The notes: generated by a model from the letters alone, not told the origin. A DNA stretch of 64,000 bases from Streptococcus orisasini (GCF_001431045.1 NZ_BCLE01000005.1:55638-119637), one strand, 5' to 3'; shown: positions 36,961-47,338, counted from the first letter of the stretch. Translations and numbers: made by a program.

Positions 36961-37671
36961 TCAAACCAGTTCATATAATTTTTTTATCGTTTGACTCATA
37001 TAATCACTAACTTCTTGAAATTTATTAAAAATATAAAAGTGTTTACCATCATATTTTACATAATCACAATTTCCCAAAGTAAGTTCTTCCCAATCGTAGA
37101 ATCCTCTATCTAACAATGGATCTAGCTCTCCACCTAGAACAGAAATATTAACTTTAATTTTTTCTCTATCCATTAGTGGCTCATATTTCTCCATTATTGT
37201 ATAATCAGACCGTAGTATCGGCAAAAATAATTTTCTCAATTTTTTAACTTCAAAAATTTTTTTAGTCGCTTCATGATTTTTTATAATATACTCAATAAAC
37301 TCATCATCATCTAAGTTAATAACACTTAATTCTTGTTTAGTAAAAGGTGAACGATTGCCTGAGAAGAATATGTGAATTGGAAGAGGAGCTTGTTCTTCAA
37401 GAATACGATAGTATAATTCATATGTTAACCAACTTCCCATACTATGACCAAATAGGATATAGGGTCCCTCATGAATAATTTCTTTTACTTGTTCATATAT
37501 ATCATCCACAGCCTCATCAAAAGAATAATATAATTGTTCATGAACTCTTTTTCCTCTTCCAGATAATTCAACAAAGTGAAAATTAAATAGCTCTTCATTA
37601 TATTTTTTAAACTTATAATATGTTGAGGCCATTCCTCCTGCATGAGGAATTACAATAACATTTATTTTCAT
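36961..37671 (-). CDS. Type II thioesterase
   Basis: A 236-residue alpha/beta hydrolase of the external thioesterase family that clears misprimed or stalled carrier proteins. Start motif VIVIPHAGGMASTYY, nucleophile elbow FGHSMGSW (Ser about 97), catalytic His in YDGKHFYIF. Last gene of the PKS-NRPS operon, 111 bp after the phosphopantetheinyl transferase. The megasynthase chain has no integrated thioesterase, so this one is for editing, not release. Confidence 0.92.
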   Translation of the reverse strand: MKINVIVIPHAGGMASTYYKFKKYNEELFNFHFVELSGRGKRVHEQLYYSFDEAVDDIYEQVKEIIHEGPYILFGHSMGSWLTYELYYRILEEQAPLPIHIFFSGNRSPFTKQELSVINLDDDEFIEYIIKNHEATKKIFEVKKLRKLFLPILRSDYTIMEKYEPLMDREKIKVNISVLGGELDPLLDRGFYDWEELTLGNCDYVKYDGKHFYIFNKFQEVSDYMSQTIKKLYELV

Positions 37672-37782
37672 TAAATTTCCCTCCTGAAATATTTTAATGA
37701 CTTCTTAAGTTCTCATAAAATTGTGAGATTCCCAATTATTTCTAAGTAAAGGTATAAAAACTTATTTATAATCATTAAATTC

Positions 37783-38463
37783 TTATTGCCAAAAATTCAG
37801 TATCTCATCTAAATCAATTTGTTTTATCTTTTTACTGACTATATCGGACTCACAACATAATGCATACCAATGTTCCGCATCAAGTTTTTTGCTAAAAAAT
37901 GAAAGATTTGTGTCTTGCTGTTTCTCTTTTAATAATTCTAGTGAATTAATGTCAATGGAAAAACTATCAAATGGACATCTTAATCCTGTTCCAATAAACT
38001 TAACAAAACTTTCTTTAAGGGTCCATAATTTAAAGAAAGAAATTTGCTTATCTTGAGTAGATAAAGTATCAAGGTGCATTCTTTCAGTTGAAGAGAACGA
38101 TTTATATATATTCTCATATTCTAACAACCGTATTAATTCGACATCAACTCCAAGTTGTGAGTTCCCAATAGCACAGACAATCCACTTACCAGAATGAGAA
38201 ATATTGAAATGTAAATTGCTTTCCATAAGAAATGGTTTTCCATATTTAGAACGATTAAACAAAATCTTCTCTTCCTTCATTCCATAATCTTTTATCAAAG
38301 CATAGCGTACTAATGCTTCAGCAAGTAGACATCGTTCTCTATCTTTTTGATGAATAAAACGATTTGCTTTTAAACAACGTTTTTCAGAAACTATAGTCAT
38401 CAATTTTTCTATTTGATTAGAAGATAAAAATTTATCTATTTTAATGGAGTATTGATAGATCAT
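37783..38463 (-). CDS. Sfp-type 4'-phosphopantetheinyl transferase
   Basis: A 226-residue enzyme that attaches phosphopantetheine from CoA to the Ser of carrier domains. Motifs: GKPFL...NISHSGKWIVCAI, GVDVELI (Mg-binding), and FFKLWTLKESFVKFIGTGL. It activates the six carrier domains counted here. Its start overlaps the end of the FtsX-like permease by 4 bp. Confidence 0.95.
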   Translation of the reverse strand: MIYQYSIKIDKFLSSNQIEKLMTIVSEKRCLKANRFIHQKDRERCLLAEALVRYALIKDYGMKEEKILFNRSKYGKPFLMESNLHFNISHSGKWIVCAIGNSQLGVDVELIRLLEYENIYKSFSSTERMHLDTLSTQDKQISFFKLWTLKESFVKFIGTGLRCPFDSFSIDINSLELLKEKQQDTNLSFFSKKLDAEHWYALCCESDIVSKKIKQIDLDEILNFWQ

Positions 38464-40175
38464 CTATATTGCCCTAAATCAATTCTATTAAATGTATTTT
38501 TTAGTTTAACATCAAAAATTTTAATAACCACCAAATATAAAAATACTAAAATTACTAATGCATATAAGAATACATATATATTACTGTTAAATGGCATATA
38601 ATCCCCCGTCTCTAAAGACAGCATTCGAAGAATTTGCTGACTAGTCAGCATACTTGGAATAATCATAATAACAAAAGTAAAAAGAATAAGTGGTAAGTAA
38701 ATATTAATCAACATGTTCTTAATCTCTTTGTGTAAATATCCTAATTTACGTAAGTAAATAAAATTATTTATATTATCCTGAAAATTGAGTAACAAGACTA
38801 GAAAAATTAAAAGAACACTAAAAACACAGGCCAAAACTTGATTTATTATCGCACTCATTCTATTGGACACGTTATTATTTTGCAGTTCCTTCTTATAACT
38901 ACTATATGTTTTAATATGCTCTTTTGACAATGTGTCATTAAGTTTATTACACCATAAACCATTATAAGTATTAGCAGGATTACCAATCAATCTGTTAAAA
39001 TAAGTACGTTTAATATAAATACTACTTGTATTTCCATTATCTGCAATTGCTTTAACACTTAAATATTTTTCGAAATTCTTATATTTTATTAAGACTTTAT
39101 CTCCTGGTTTAATGTTATAAATCTCAGCAATACGCGGATTAACAGCTAATTCACCATTATTTAGTTGGATTTTTTTTCGCTTATTTACCAGATGAAAATA
39201 ATCTCCATCGTTATCCATTGCCACCAAATTCTGCTGTCCTATATTTTTACTAGTAGTAGCTAATTTTACTTTTTTTTCTAAAAAATACTGATTCCCATTT
39301 TCTTTTGGAGCAGAATTCACTTTTACAATTGGGAAGGTAACTTCATATTTGTAATTACGAAAAGCGATTTGTGACTGATAAACTTTTGAACTACTCATAT
39401 TGAGTGAAATACTTATCACTATCAAGACTAGATATATGTATACAGAAACTAGAATGAGGAAAATATTAAACGGCTTTCTCAAAGCTAACTTACTTGAAAA
39501 CGAATATTTAGATGGTAAAATCTTAGCGACCTTTTCAAATAACCGCATCATTCTTAAGTTCCTATTACTTTCTCCCTGCCCAGCAAGTAAGTTAGAAATC
39601 TCTACACGACGATACACCCCAGATGCTAAATATGTCATAATACAGAACAAAATTGTCGGAATTATTATGCCAATAACAAAACTAGATGCTGAGAGACCTC
39701 TCACAACATTATTCACATTGTAAGACACTTGATAAGTATTAAGGAGTATATACGAATAATAATAACCAACCACTAATCCCAGTAGCAAAAAAACAAAACT
39801 AATGATTGAAGTAATTGCAATGTAAATACCTGTAATTTGTCTCTTGGTAAAACCCAAAGCACGATAACAACCAAGGTTCTTTCGATTTAAATCAAAACAT
39901 TTTTTATAAAACATATAAAAAATAAAACAAGAAACTGATGTTAGACATATAAGAAACGTCAAAGCCAATATTTTATTTGAATTAAGACCAATTAGTAACT
40001 CATTTTGTCCATTATTTAATTGAGTTTTAGTAGAGAGCCAAGTTAAATTACCATCAATGGAGCATTCCACAAAGAAATACATAAATGAAGTCAGGAAAGC
40101 AAGGATAGATAAAATCAAAACATTTAATTTGTTTCTCCTAAAATATCCTAATGATTGTTTGCAAATACTTCTCAT
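38460..40175 (-). CDS. FtsX-like ABC transporter permease
   Basis: A 571-residue membrane protein: N-terminal segment, three membrane segments at about residues 70-190 ending near a long extracytoplasmic region (about 250-425), and three C-terminal segments (CVFSVLLIFLVLLLNFQD onward). FtsX/MacB-like layout. With the ATPase gene it overlaps by 4 bp, so they form one transporter. Probably exports the product or gives self-protection. Confidence 0.87.
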   Translation of the reverse strand: MRSICKQSLGYFRRNKLNVLILSILAFLTSFMYFFVECSIDGNLTWLSTKTQLNNGQNELLIGLNSNKILALTFLICLTSVSCFIFYMFYKKCFDLNRKNLGCYRALGFTKRQITGIYIAITSIISFVFLLLGLVVGYYYSYILLNTYQVSYNVNNVVRGLSASSFVIGIIIPTILFCIMTYLASGVYRRVEISNLLAGQGESNRNLRMMRLFEKVAKILPSKYSFSSKLALRKPFNIFLILVSVYIYLVLIVISISLNMSSSKVYQSQIAFRNYKYEVTFPIVKVNSAPKENGNQYFLEKKVKLATTSKNIGQQNLVAMDNDGDYFHLVNKRKKIQLNNGELAVNPRIAEIYNIKPGDKVLIKYKNFEKYLSVKAIADNGNTSSIYIKRTYFNRLIGNPANTYNGLWCNKLNDTLSKEHIKTYSSYKKELQNNNVSNRMSAIINQVLACVFSVLLIFLVLLLNFQDNINNFIYLRKLGYLHKEIKNMLINIYLPLILFTFVIMIIPSMLTSQQILRMLSLETGDYMPFNSNIYVFLYALVILVFLYLVVIKIFDVKLKNTFNRIDLGQYR

Positions 40176-40873
40176 ATATTAATCCCCCAATTTATTTCTG
40201 ATGGTAAAAGCGGAGACTCATTCTGCTTATCCTGAACTACTAATCCATTTCCAACTGTTATAACTCTATTCGCTGTCAAAGATATTTTAAGATTATGTGT
40301 TGCAAAAATAACAGTTATACCATAAGTTTTAACAACATCGTGTAACAACTCTATAACCTGTTTGCTATTTTCTTCATCCAATGCCCCTGTCGCTTCATCA
40401 CAAAAGAGCAGATCAGGTTTTTTTATTATTGCACGCGCAATTGCCGTGCGCTGTTTTTGACCTCCTGATAATTCATCAGGGTATTTATCTAGCAAATTAA
40501 TAATTCCTAATTTATTTGCTATATCATTAAGATTTAAATTGTTTTTACTCATCCCAAGCTCAATATTTTCCTGAACAGTTAACTCTGGCAAAAGCATGTA
40601 GTCCTGATAAATATTGCTAATCGTATTTCTACGCAGGGAAGCTAGTTGCTTCTCTTTAAAATTATTAATATTTTGCTTGTTAATTAAAATTGTCCCTGAA
40701 GTTGGCTTTAGTAATCCAGACATGATATTTAATAAAGTAGATTTTCCTGAACCACTTTGACCAAGTAATACATTAAATGTACCAGCTTCAAAACTTAAAT
40801 TAATTCCTTTTAAAACATGGTCACGATCATTATAATTTTTTACAACTTCACTTACTTCAATTATAGCTTTCAT
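40172..40873 (-). CDS. ABC transporter ATP-binding protein (MacB/LolD type)
   Basis: A 233-residue ATPase: Walker A GQSGSGKST, signature LSGGQKQR, Walker B LLFCDEATGALD, H-loop ATHN. Pairs with the overlapping FtsX-like permease. It starts 2 bp after the fatty acyl-AMP ligase stop. Confidence 0.93.
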   Translation of the reverse strand: MKAIIEVSEVVKNYNDRDHVLKGINLSFEAGTFNVLLGQSGSGKSTLLNIMSGLLKPTSGTILINKQNINNFKEKQLASLRRNTISNIYQDYMLLPELTVQENIELGMSKNNLNLNDIANKLGIINLLDKYPDELSGGQKQRTAIARAIIKKPDLLFCDEATGALDEENSKQVIELLHDVVKTYGITVIFATHNLKISLTANRVITVGNGLVVQDKQNESPLLPSEINWGINI

Positions 40874-40875
40874 TG

Positions 40876-42531
40876 CTAATTACCTTTCACATTTGTTGTG
40901 TTATATTCTAAATATAATTTTTTACAACTTTGTCTTTGAATTTTGCCACTACCTGTACGCGGTAAAGCTTCTTCCTGATAAAGTACGATATCATATGGAA
41001 CAATCTTACAATTCATTGCTACTATATTTTTAATCATAGATACTAATTCTTCATGAACATCTGCAACATTATCACTTAATTCTGCCATAATAGTAAGCTC
41101 TTCTGTATTATTAATATCTATAGCAAAAGCAATTGCGTTTTTTAGCTTATTATCTGTATTTTTCAAGATAATCTCTTCAATATCTTGCGAATAAAAGTTT
41201 TTCCCTCTTATAATAACCATATCCTTTTTTCGTCCTACAACATAAAGGAAACCATTATGCAGAAAGCCTAAATCACCTGTTGCAAAATATGGTTGGTCTT
41301 CATTTGGGAGGAAATTATTAAAACTAGTTTCCTCATCAAGATTCCAGTATCCTTGTGTAACACTTTGACCAGAAATCCAAATTTCTCCAATCTCATCTTC
41401 AGCAAGTAAATGATTATTCTCTAATCCAACAATTTTGACTTCAACACCTTCACAGATGGCACCACAAGAGACAATATCTAATCCCTCATCACTGAATTCA
41501 ATAATGTTATTTCTCAATTTTTCACCATCTATAGTTACATGCTGGTAGCCTTTTTCAGGATAGTGCGCCGAAACAAGTAAGGTATTTTCTGCCAGTCCAT
41601 ATGCAGGATTAAATGACAGAGGATTTAGTTTATATTTTTTCATTTTTTCTGCCAATGCATGTAATGTGCTATACCTAACAAGTTCAGAACCGTTAATTGT
41701 TAATCTAACTGATGATAAATCGATGTCTTTCATTTCTTCGGTGGGGATATTAGAACACATCTCATAGGCAAAATTGGGAGCAATAAGTATTGTACCGTGA
41801 TAAATACTGATTGCATTTAGCCATGAAATAGGTGATTTCATAAAACCTTCCGCAGAAGTAAAATAGTTTGAAGAGGCATTAAAAATAGTATTGATTGCTG
41901 AACCAATAAGTCCCATATCAAAATAAAACGGCAGCCATGTAGTAAAGATATCTTTATCACTAAAAGCAAAGTGATTTTTCATTATTAAGCAATTTGCATA
42001 AATATTGTTATATGTAACCTTAACACCTTTAGCTTGACTTGTAGAACCAGAAGTATACTGTAAGTAAGCTACTTGTTCATCACAAATTTCTTCTTCAACA
42101 AAACTTGATTTAACAAAATCATCTATGTAACAAATCATTAAATCTTCAACTAAATCACCGAACCAATACTCGAGATTAGTACTATATTTTGTAGAGGTAA
42201 TAACATATTGAGCATCACTATTCTCAATAATTTGCTTTACCATTTCAGCTTTACTTTGATCATCAACTACACTCATTGGAATACAAATTGTTTGCGTAAA
42301 TAAACATGCAAAATATGCAGTCAGATAATCCACTCCCGATGGTAATAAAATAAGTGCACGTTCACCTTTGCTATCAAGACTTTGGAGATAGCCTCCAAAG
42401 TCTTTTACTCTAGAATCAAATTCACTATATGTTACAGAATCTATAACATCATATCCTTCATAATAGGTATAAAGTTTTTTGCCTCTATTTTCGGATATAT
42501 TTTTTTTAAAAATATCAATAAATTTTGCCAT
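40876..42531 (-). CDS. Fatty acyl-AMP ligase (FAAL)
   Basis: ANL-superfamily enzyme of 551 residues that adenylates a fatty acid and passes it to an acyl carrier protein. Motifs: LQYTSGSTSQAKGVKVT, WLPFYFDMGLIGSAI, NPAYGLAENTLL, ATGDLG, and LPRTGSGKIQRQ. WLPFYFDMGL and PAYGLAEN are FAAL-like rather than acyl-CoA ligase-like. It has no fused ACP, so it should load the N-terminal ACP of the 3130-residue megasynthase. Start MAKFIDIF follows AAGGGG; a longer frame overlaps the previous gene. Confidence 0.9.
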   Translation of the reverse strand: MAKFIDIFKKNISENRGKKLYTYYEGYDVIDSVTYSEFDSRVKDFGGYLQSLDSKGERALILLPSGVDYLTAYFACLFTQTICIPMSVVDDQSKAEMVKQIIENSDAQYVITSTKYSTNLEYWFGDLVEDLMICYIDDFVKSSFVEEEICDEQVAYLQYTSGSTSQAKGVKVTYNNIYANCLIMKNHFAFSDKDIFTTWLPFYFDMGLIGSAINTIFNASSNYFTSAEGFMKSPISWLNAISIYHGTILIAPNFAYEMCSNIPTEEMKDIDLSSVRLTINGSELVRYSTLHALAEKMKKYKLNPLSFNPAYGLAENTLLVSAHYPEKGYQHVTIDGEKLRNNIIEFSDEGLDIVSCGAICEGVEVKIVGLENNHLLAEDEIGEIWISGQSVTQGYWNLDEETSFNNFLPNEDQPYFATGDLGFLHNGFLYVVGRKKDMVIIRGKNFYSQDIEEIILKNTDNKLKNAIAFAIDINNTEELTIMAELSDNVADVHEELVSMIKNIVAMNCKIVPYDIVLYQEEALPRTGSGKIQRQSCKKLYLEYNTTNVKGN

Positions 42532-42547
42532 GCTTTCACCCCTTATT

Positions 42548-43519
42548 TTAACTACTATATTGATTCGACCTATTGTAGAATCCAACTGCCAATAGCATTG
42601 AAACTGTAAACATAATTATAATTAATAAGAAGTTTCCTCCTACAATATCGCCGTGATGAAAAATTTCGTTAACCCAATTAAAGCTGATTTTCTGAGGCAT
42701 ACACTGACTGATAGCTTTCAAAATTGTATTATGAAAATTACCAAACATCCCTGACAATAATACAGTAAAGCATGCAACAATATTACCAACCATAATAGCA
42801 GAACCATTATCCTTGACAAGTGTACAAATCAAAACTGCAAGTGCTGAAAATAGTCCTGTAACTATAAAACTAATTAAAATAACTTTCAAATCCTCTATCA
42901 TAGAAGATCCGAAAAATAATCGATTACAAATGACATTAGCAAGACCAAAAGGGATAAATAAAGCTGCCCAATTAAATAACAGATGAGAACTCAAGTATTG
43001 ACTGTTCTTTATACCGATTACTCGCAGTCTTTTGGAAGTATCATTAATTCTATCGTTGACAAACAACCTCATATTGAGAACTGCTTGAATCAGAAGAATA
43101 CTCATTGATAAATAAAAAGCATTTGGAAATTTCTCTGAATTATTTTTTTCTTCATTAGAACTATACTTTTGTTTTGTGATAAGTTGAAGTTCCCGTCTAT
43201 ATTGTGAGCCTTTATATGATATAACTGTTACTTTTCCGTTTTGTTTTTTAATGACACCACTGTAATTTCTCATATAAATATCTTGTTTTTCTGGGAGAGC
43301 TTTTAACTTATCGTAAGAAATCTGATTTTTATCAAGATAGTGAGTAAATGTTTCACTTCCCCCAATCACAGCAATTTTTTCAGTTGCATTAGGTAAGTTT
43401 GTCGCATAGAAAGCTGCAACAACGACTAATGGCATAATAATTACCGAAAATATTACTCCCATATTATCGCTAAAATTGCGAATAATATTGATTTGAAAGC
43501 ATTTAAATATTTTTCTCAT
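42548..43519 (-). CDS. ABC-2 type transporter permease
   Basis: A 323-residue ABC-2 permease: an N-terminal anchor (VIFSVIIMPLVVVAAFYA), an outer loop to about residue 130, then five or six hydrophobic segments. It lacks long conserved motifs, as usual. Works with the 43558-44301 permease and the 44313-45257 ATPase. Confidence 0.85.
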   Translation of the reverse strand: MRKIFKCFQINIIRNFSDNMGVIFSVIIMPLVVVAAFYATNLPNATEKIAVIGGSETFTHYLDKNQISYDKLKALPEKQDIYMRNYSGVIKKQNGKVTVISYKGSQYRRELQLITKQKYSSNEEKNNSEKFPNAFYLSMSILLIQAVLNMRLFVNDRINDTSKRLRVIGIKNSQYLSSHLLFNWAALFIPFGLANVICNRLFFGSSMIEDLKVILISFIVTGLFSALAVLICTLVKDNGSAIMVGNIVACFTVLLSGMFGNFHNTILKAISQCMPQKISFNWVNEIFHHGDIVGGNFLLIIIMFTVSMLLAVGFYNRSNQYSS

Positions 43520-43557
43520 GATTTTTCCTTTTAAAACTTAACTGTCAGATAAAAAAC

Positions 43558-44301
43558 TCAGTATATAAAAAGCTGAATTTTAAACATTTTCCGAGCCGCA
43601 AATAAAAGTAGTACTGCCAAAAGTAAAGAAAGTACCCAAACAATTAGTTGCCCTTTTATACTTTGACCATACACATAGCTACCTATACCATAGTTAATCC
43701 ACTTTACAATTGAGAAATTAGATAAAAATATACCTATCTTCCCAAGGTAGGTTATTGGGAAAAAGATTCCACCAAATATACAAAGAATAAGCTGAACAAC
43801 ACCTAAAATATTATTGCACGCAGATTCATCTTTAAGACCTATACAAAGGGCAGCTCCCAAACAAGTTGAGAAAAATCCAAGTATCATATACGTGATATAA
43901 ACTATCAATGGATTGGTACCAAAATTGACATGATAAATTCCCATTAACAAAAGCATATAAACTCCGATTGAAATAGCATTAGCCAATGTTAAAGCAATTA
44001 TTTTTGATATATAAATATAATTTTCATCTTCTAAGCTATAGGCAATTCTCATATTAGGAAGCTTAACATTTTCTTCCATAATCATATTAGATACCATAGT
44101 TCCCATTGTTAGTTGAAAGTAAATTATAATAGTCAAACCATAGTAATCAAAAGATGATATTCCCCCTGAAAAATTAGCAGTAGTTAAGTATCCCAATAAT
44201 GCAAATATTAAGAATGGAAATACAAAAAGGTAGACTAAAATAACTGGTTTTTTTGCAATATTATAACTTATGTCAAATTTAATTAGATTCCATTTTTTCA
44301 T
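43558..44301 (-). CDS. ABC-2 type transporter permease
   Basis: A 247-residue protein with six hydrophobic segments, beginning KKPVILVYLFVFPFLIFALLGYL. It carries the ABC-2 central pattern IYHVNFGTNPLIVYITYMILGFFSTCLG. It starts 11 bp after the ATPase gene. Likely second half of the exporter. Confidence 0.85.
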   Translation of the reverse strand: MKKWNLIKFDISYNIAKKPVILVYLFVFPFLIFALLGYLTTANFSGGISSFDYYGLTIIIYFQLTMGTMVSNMIMEENVKLPNMRIAYSLEDENYIYISKIIALTLANAISIGVYMLLLMGIYHVNFGTNPLIVYITYMILGFFSTCLGAALCIGLKDESACNNILGVVQLILCIFGGIFFPITYLGKIGIFLSNFSIVKWINYGIGSYVYGQSIKGQLIVWVLSLLLAVLLLFAARKMFKIQLFIY

Positions 44302-44312
44302 AATAAAATCAC

Positions 44313-45257
44313 CTAATCTCTCAATTTTGTTCCAGTTAATTCTAAGAAGATATCTTCTAAGTTTAAATTTAAAGAATTAATAGATGCTATAGAAGAATTA
44401 CTTTGACTAAATGTGTTTGTTATATCATTAAGTACTTTATTATTTACCTCAATATTAATACTGATTTTAATAAGGTTTCCATCAATTGACACAGAGTCTA
44501 CACCTGCTATTGTTAGAATTTTTTCTTTCAAATTTTGATCAAACTTATCTGCCCTGATGGACACAATAGATTGTTTAGAATAATTCTCACGAATATTGTC
44601 AAGTGTATCATCAACTAATTTTTGACCGTGATCAACAATAATCACATCTTCAGCTATTGCTTCAATCTCTTCCATATAATGCGTCGTATAGATAACAGAT
44701 ACACCTTGATCTCGAAGTTTCTTTATTGCTTCAAGTATAAAATTTCGTGATTGCGGATCAATGCCTACTGTAGGCTCATCAAGAATTATTAATTCCGGTG
44801 AATTAACAAGACTACAGGCGATATTAAGTCGACGCTTCATACCACCTGAAAAAGTTTTCGCCTTTTTGTCTTTAACGTTTTCCAAATTGACAAAATTGAG
44901 AGCATAAGTACAGACTTCTTCAATTTTATCTTTAGATACTCCATATAGCTCTGCAAAAAATTTTAAATTTTGATAAGCTGTTAGGTCCTCATAAATTGCT
45001 AGACTTTGTGGTACTACTCCAATTTCATTTTTAAATTTTTTTCGACATTTTTCTACAGCAACTTCTTTATAATATATGTGACCTGCATCTTGATGTATTA
45101 GTGAACTAATCATGTTGATGGTTGTACTTTTCCCTGCTCCATTCGGTCCAAGAAATCCTAAAATATGCCCTTTTTTTAGACTAAAGCTTAAGTTATTTAC
45201 CACAGCAACCCCATCATAAGTTTTTGTGATATTGTCTATTCGCATAATATTTTCCAC
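44313..45257 (-). CDS. ABC-2 type exporter ATP-binding protein
   Basis: A 314-residue ATPase of the DrrA/CcmA type: Walker A GPNGAGKST, signature FSGGMKRRLN, Walker B LIILDEPTVGID, H-loop TTHY, plus a C-terminal extension. Start is GTG, with GGAGG six bases before it; the ATG four codons later is too far. The class is typical of lipopeptide and antibiotic export. Confidence 0.93.
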   Translation of the reverse strand: MENIMRIDNITKTYDGVAVVNNLSFSLKKGHILGFLGPNGAGKSTTINMISSLIHQDAGHIYYKEVAVEKCRKKFKNEIGVVPQSLAIYEDLTAYQNLKFFAELYGVSKDKIEEVCTYALNFVNLENVKDKKAKTFSGGMKRRLNIACSLVNSPELIILDEPTVGIDPQSRNFILEAIKKLRDQGVSVIYTTHYMEEIEAIAEDVIIVDHGQKLVDDTLDNIRENYSKQSIVSIRADKFDQNLKEKILTIAGVDSVSIDGNLIKISINIEVNNKVLNDITNTFSQSNSSIASINSLNLNLEDIFLELTGTKLRD

Positions 45258-45281
45258 TGAAAACCTCCAAACATTTTTTCT

Positions 45282-46478
45282 TCACTGATATTTTTTTACA
45301 TCCTCGGTTAATTGGTTCCTAGAATTAAAGATAATAGTTACGATAATTTTTCCCAAGACTCCAGTTATAGTTAAGACATAGCCAACCCATGAATACAAAG
45401 TCGCAATTCCAATTTTATTTACTATAAATCCACTGCTAAGTGCTCCTAAAGAGTACGAGATGACTAGTATGATACCTACAATTGAAAAGAGTGTCAGCAT
45501 TTTTTTACGATTGGATATACTCTTAATAATATTTTCCTGAGTTGTCATAATCATCTGCCAACTAAGTCCACCAATTAAAAACATAGAAAATATAAGCAAA
45601 AGAGGTATTGTTTGATGACTTGCAAAATATGAACCCGCAAAAATCATTAAAATTCCCATAACAAGAAAACCAATATATAAGAATAATTCTCTTACAAAAT
45701 ATTTTTCAAAATAAGACGAGATTAAAAATACTCCAATGCCTGAAATTCCAATACATAAGCCAAAGGAAACAGCAGAAACATTTGTTATAAGATGAAAAAC
45801 TGTTACTAGTTGTGCATCAATCATTTGAATAGTAATAGAGATAATAAAAGCCATTATCAAAAATACATGAAAGACTCCAGCATTTTTCTCATATATATTA
45901 CTTGTAATATATTTTGAGTCTGTTTTTTCAAGTTCAATATTCGTAACTGGACTTTCAATTGTTAAAACGGTAAGTATACTTAGAAAAAGCAATACTACAT
46001 TCAATAGCATAATATTTTTGAAGTTGAATAATTCTACTATAACCCCTCCAACAATAGGTCCAATAAAACGCATGAATTTAAAAATTTTTTCACTTATATC
46101 TGCGCCTTTTAATGAAGTAACTTCGAAAATTTTATCTTTAGAAATACTAATACTAGAAAAACATGCAGCGACTAAAAAAATATATACATAAATAATATTG
46201 TGATTCAAATTTGCCGTATACAATAGTACATAAAGAACGATATCGATAATCAAAGTAATCAGCATGACAATTTTAGAATATATCGGTTTTACTAACATCA
46301 TCATAAGAGCATTAAACAAGGCCATTGCTCCAGAAAAGCTAAATGACATTAACCCTAATTTAATCGGTGATAAATTTTGAGAAAAACCAATCTTCCAAAA
46401 ACAACAAACCAATGTTATCCAAATAGAAAGTGAACTTAACACTTGAATTGTATAAAGGCGAGTATTTTTATTTGTCAT
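45282..46478 (-). CDS. MFS transporter
   Basis: A 398-residue major facilitator protein with about 12 hydrophobic segments (from VLSSLSIWITLVCCFWKIG to YSWVGYVLTITGVLGKIIV). It resembles macrolide-efflux type pumps. Third transport system in the cluster, probably for product efflux or resistance; the substrate is inferred from context only. Confidence 0.85.
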   Translation of the reverse strand: MTNKNTRLYTIQVLSSLSIWITLVCCFWKIGFSQNLSPIKLGLMSFSFSGAMALFNALMMMLVKPIYSKIVMLITLIIDIVLYVLLYTANLNHNIIYVYIFLVAACFSSISISKDKIFEVTSLKGADISEKIFKFMRFIGPIVGGVIVELFNFKNIMLLNVVLLFLSILTVLTIESPVTNIELEKTDSKYITSNIYEKNAGVFHVFLIMAFIISITIQMIDAQLVTVFHLITNVSAVSFGLCIGISGIGVFLISSYFEKYFVRELFLYIGFLVMGILMIFAGSYFASHQTIPLLLIFSMFLIGGLSWQMIMTTQENIIKSISNRKKMLTLFSIVGIILVISYSLGALSSGFIVNKIGIATLYSWVGYVLTITGVLGKIIVTIIFNSRNQLTEDVKKYQ

Positions 46479-46485
46479 ATCTTCC

Positions 46486-47286
46486 TCACTTTATACCAAC
46501 AACGAAGAAAAGAACGAGTAGTGCAAAAGGATAGTCCGATTTCAAGAATTTATCAGCAGCAATTTTCACTTTGTCAATATCATCTTGATTTAACAAATCA
46601 TTCTCAATCATTGTTCCCATTTCTTCATAATCAACTTGTGGAAGAAAAGCATTAATACCAACTTCATCACTATTAACTGGGATTAAATCAAGATCAACTG
46701 TGCTAAAGTTTGCATTCTTCAACATTCTCCATAATTTTCTACCAATGTAGCGATCTCCTCCTTCTAATACTTGTTCTTGAATGTGCTGTCCATATACATA
46801 TGATAGTTCAGGAACCTCTGGGTCAATAATCCCAAATAAACCTTCATCAATATCAGTAATTAACATTTTACCGCCTTTCTTCAAGGCCTTATAAACATTT
46901 GCTAATGCCTTATCAACACCATGAACATGTTGTAAGACAAGTCTTGCATAAACAATATCATAGACTTCCTCATCAAGATTAATCTGAGTGATATCACCTT
47001 CCAAAATTTCTACACGTTCTTTATAGTCATCTGGAAGTGCTGTTTTACTATACTCAGCAAAATCACTATCCAATTCAAGACAGGTGATTTGAGCATTAGG
47101 GAATAATTCACAAAGTTTCTTTGTAATAACTCCTGGACCACTTCCAATTTCTAAAATTCTAAGTTTAGCTTTCGGATCTGTAACATTTTCTCGAATTAAC
47201 TTAATTTCTCTATTCCAAGTTAATTTTGCTTGAACTTCCATTCTTTGGATTAAACGTGTGTATTTTTCTGCTTGCATAGTATTCAC
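46486..47286 (-). CDS. SAM-dependent methyltransferase
   Basis: A 266-residue class I methyltransferase with motif I LRILEIGSGPGVITKKL, motif II-like QITCLELDSDF and YDIVYARLVLQHV. It is the only tailoring enzyme inside the operon. O-, N- or C-methylation cannot be told from sequence alone. A perfect 20-bp palindrome lies just upstream. Confidence 0.9.
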   Translation of the reverse strand: MNTMQAEKYTRLIQRMEVQAKLTWNREIKLIRENVTDPKAKLRILEIGSGPGVITKKLCELFPNAQITCLELDSDFAEYSKTALPDDYKERVEILEGDITQINLDEEVYDIVYARLVLQHVHGVDKALANVYKALKKGGKMLITDIDEGLFGIIDPEVPELSYVYGQHIQEQVLEGGDRYIGRKLWRMLKNANFSTVDLDLIPVNSDEVGINAFLPQVDYEEMGTMIENDLLNQDDIDKVKIAADKFLKSDYPFALLVLFFVVGIK

Positions 47287-47297
47287 CTTTCTTACTT

Positions 47298-47317
47298 ACC
47301 TACAATTAATTGTAGGT
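47298..47317. repeat. Perfect 20-bp palindrome between NRPS and methyltransferase genes
   Basis: ACCTACAATT followed by AATTGTAGGT. No T-run, so not a classical terminator; it could be an RNA processing or stability hairpin, or a protein site. Confidence 0.6.
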
Positions 47318-47338
47318 TCCTTTACTTTTATATTAAAA

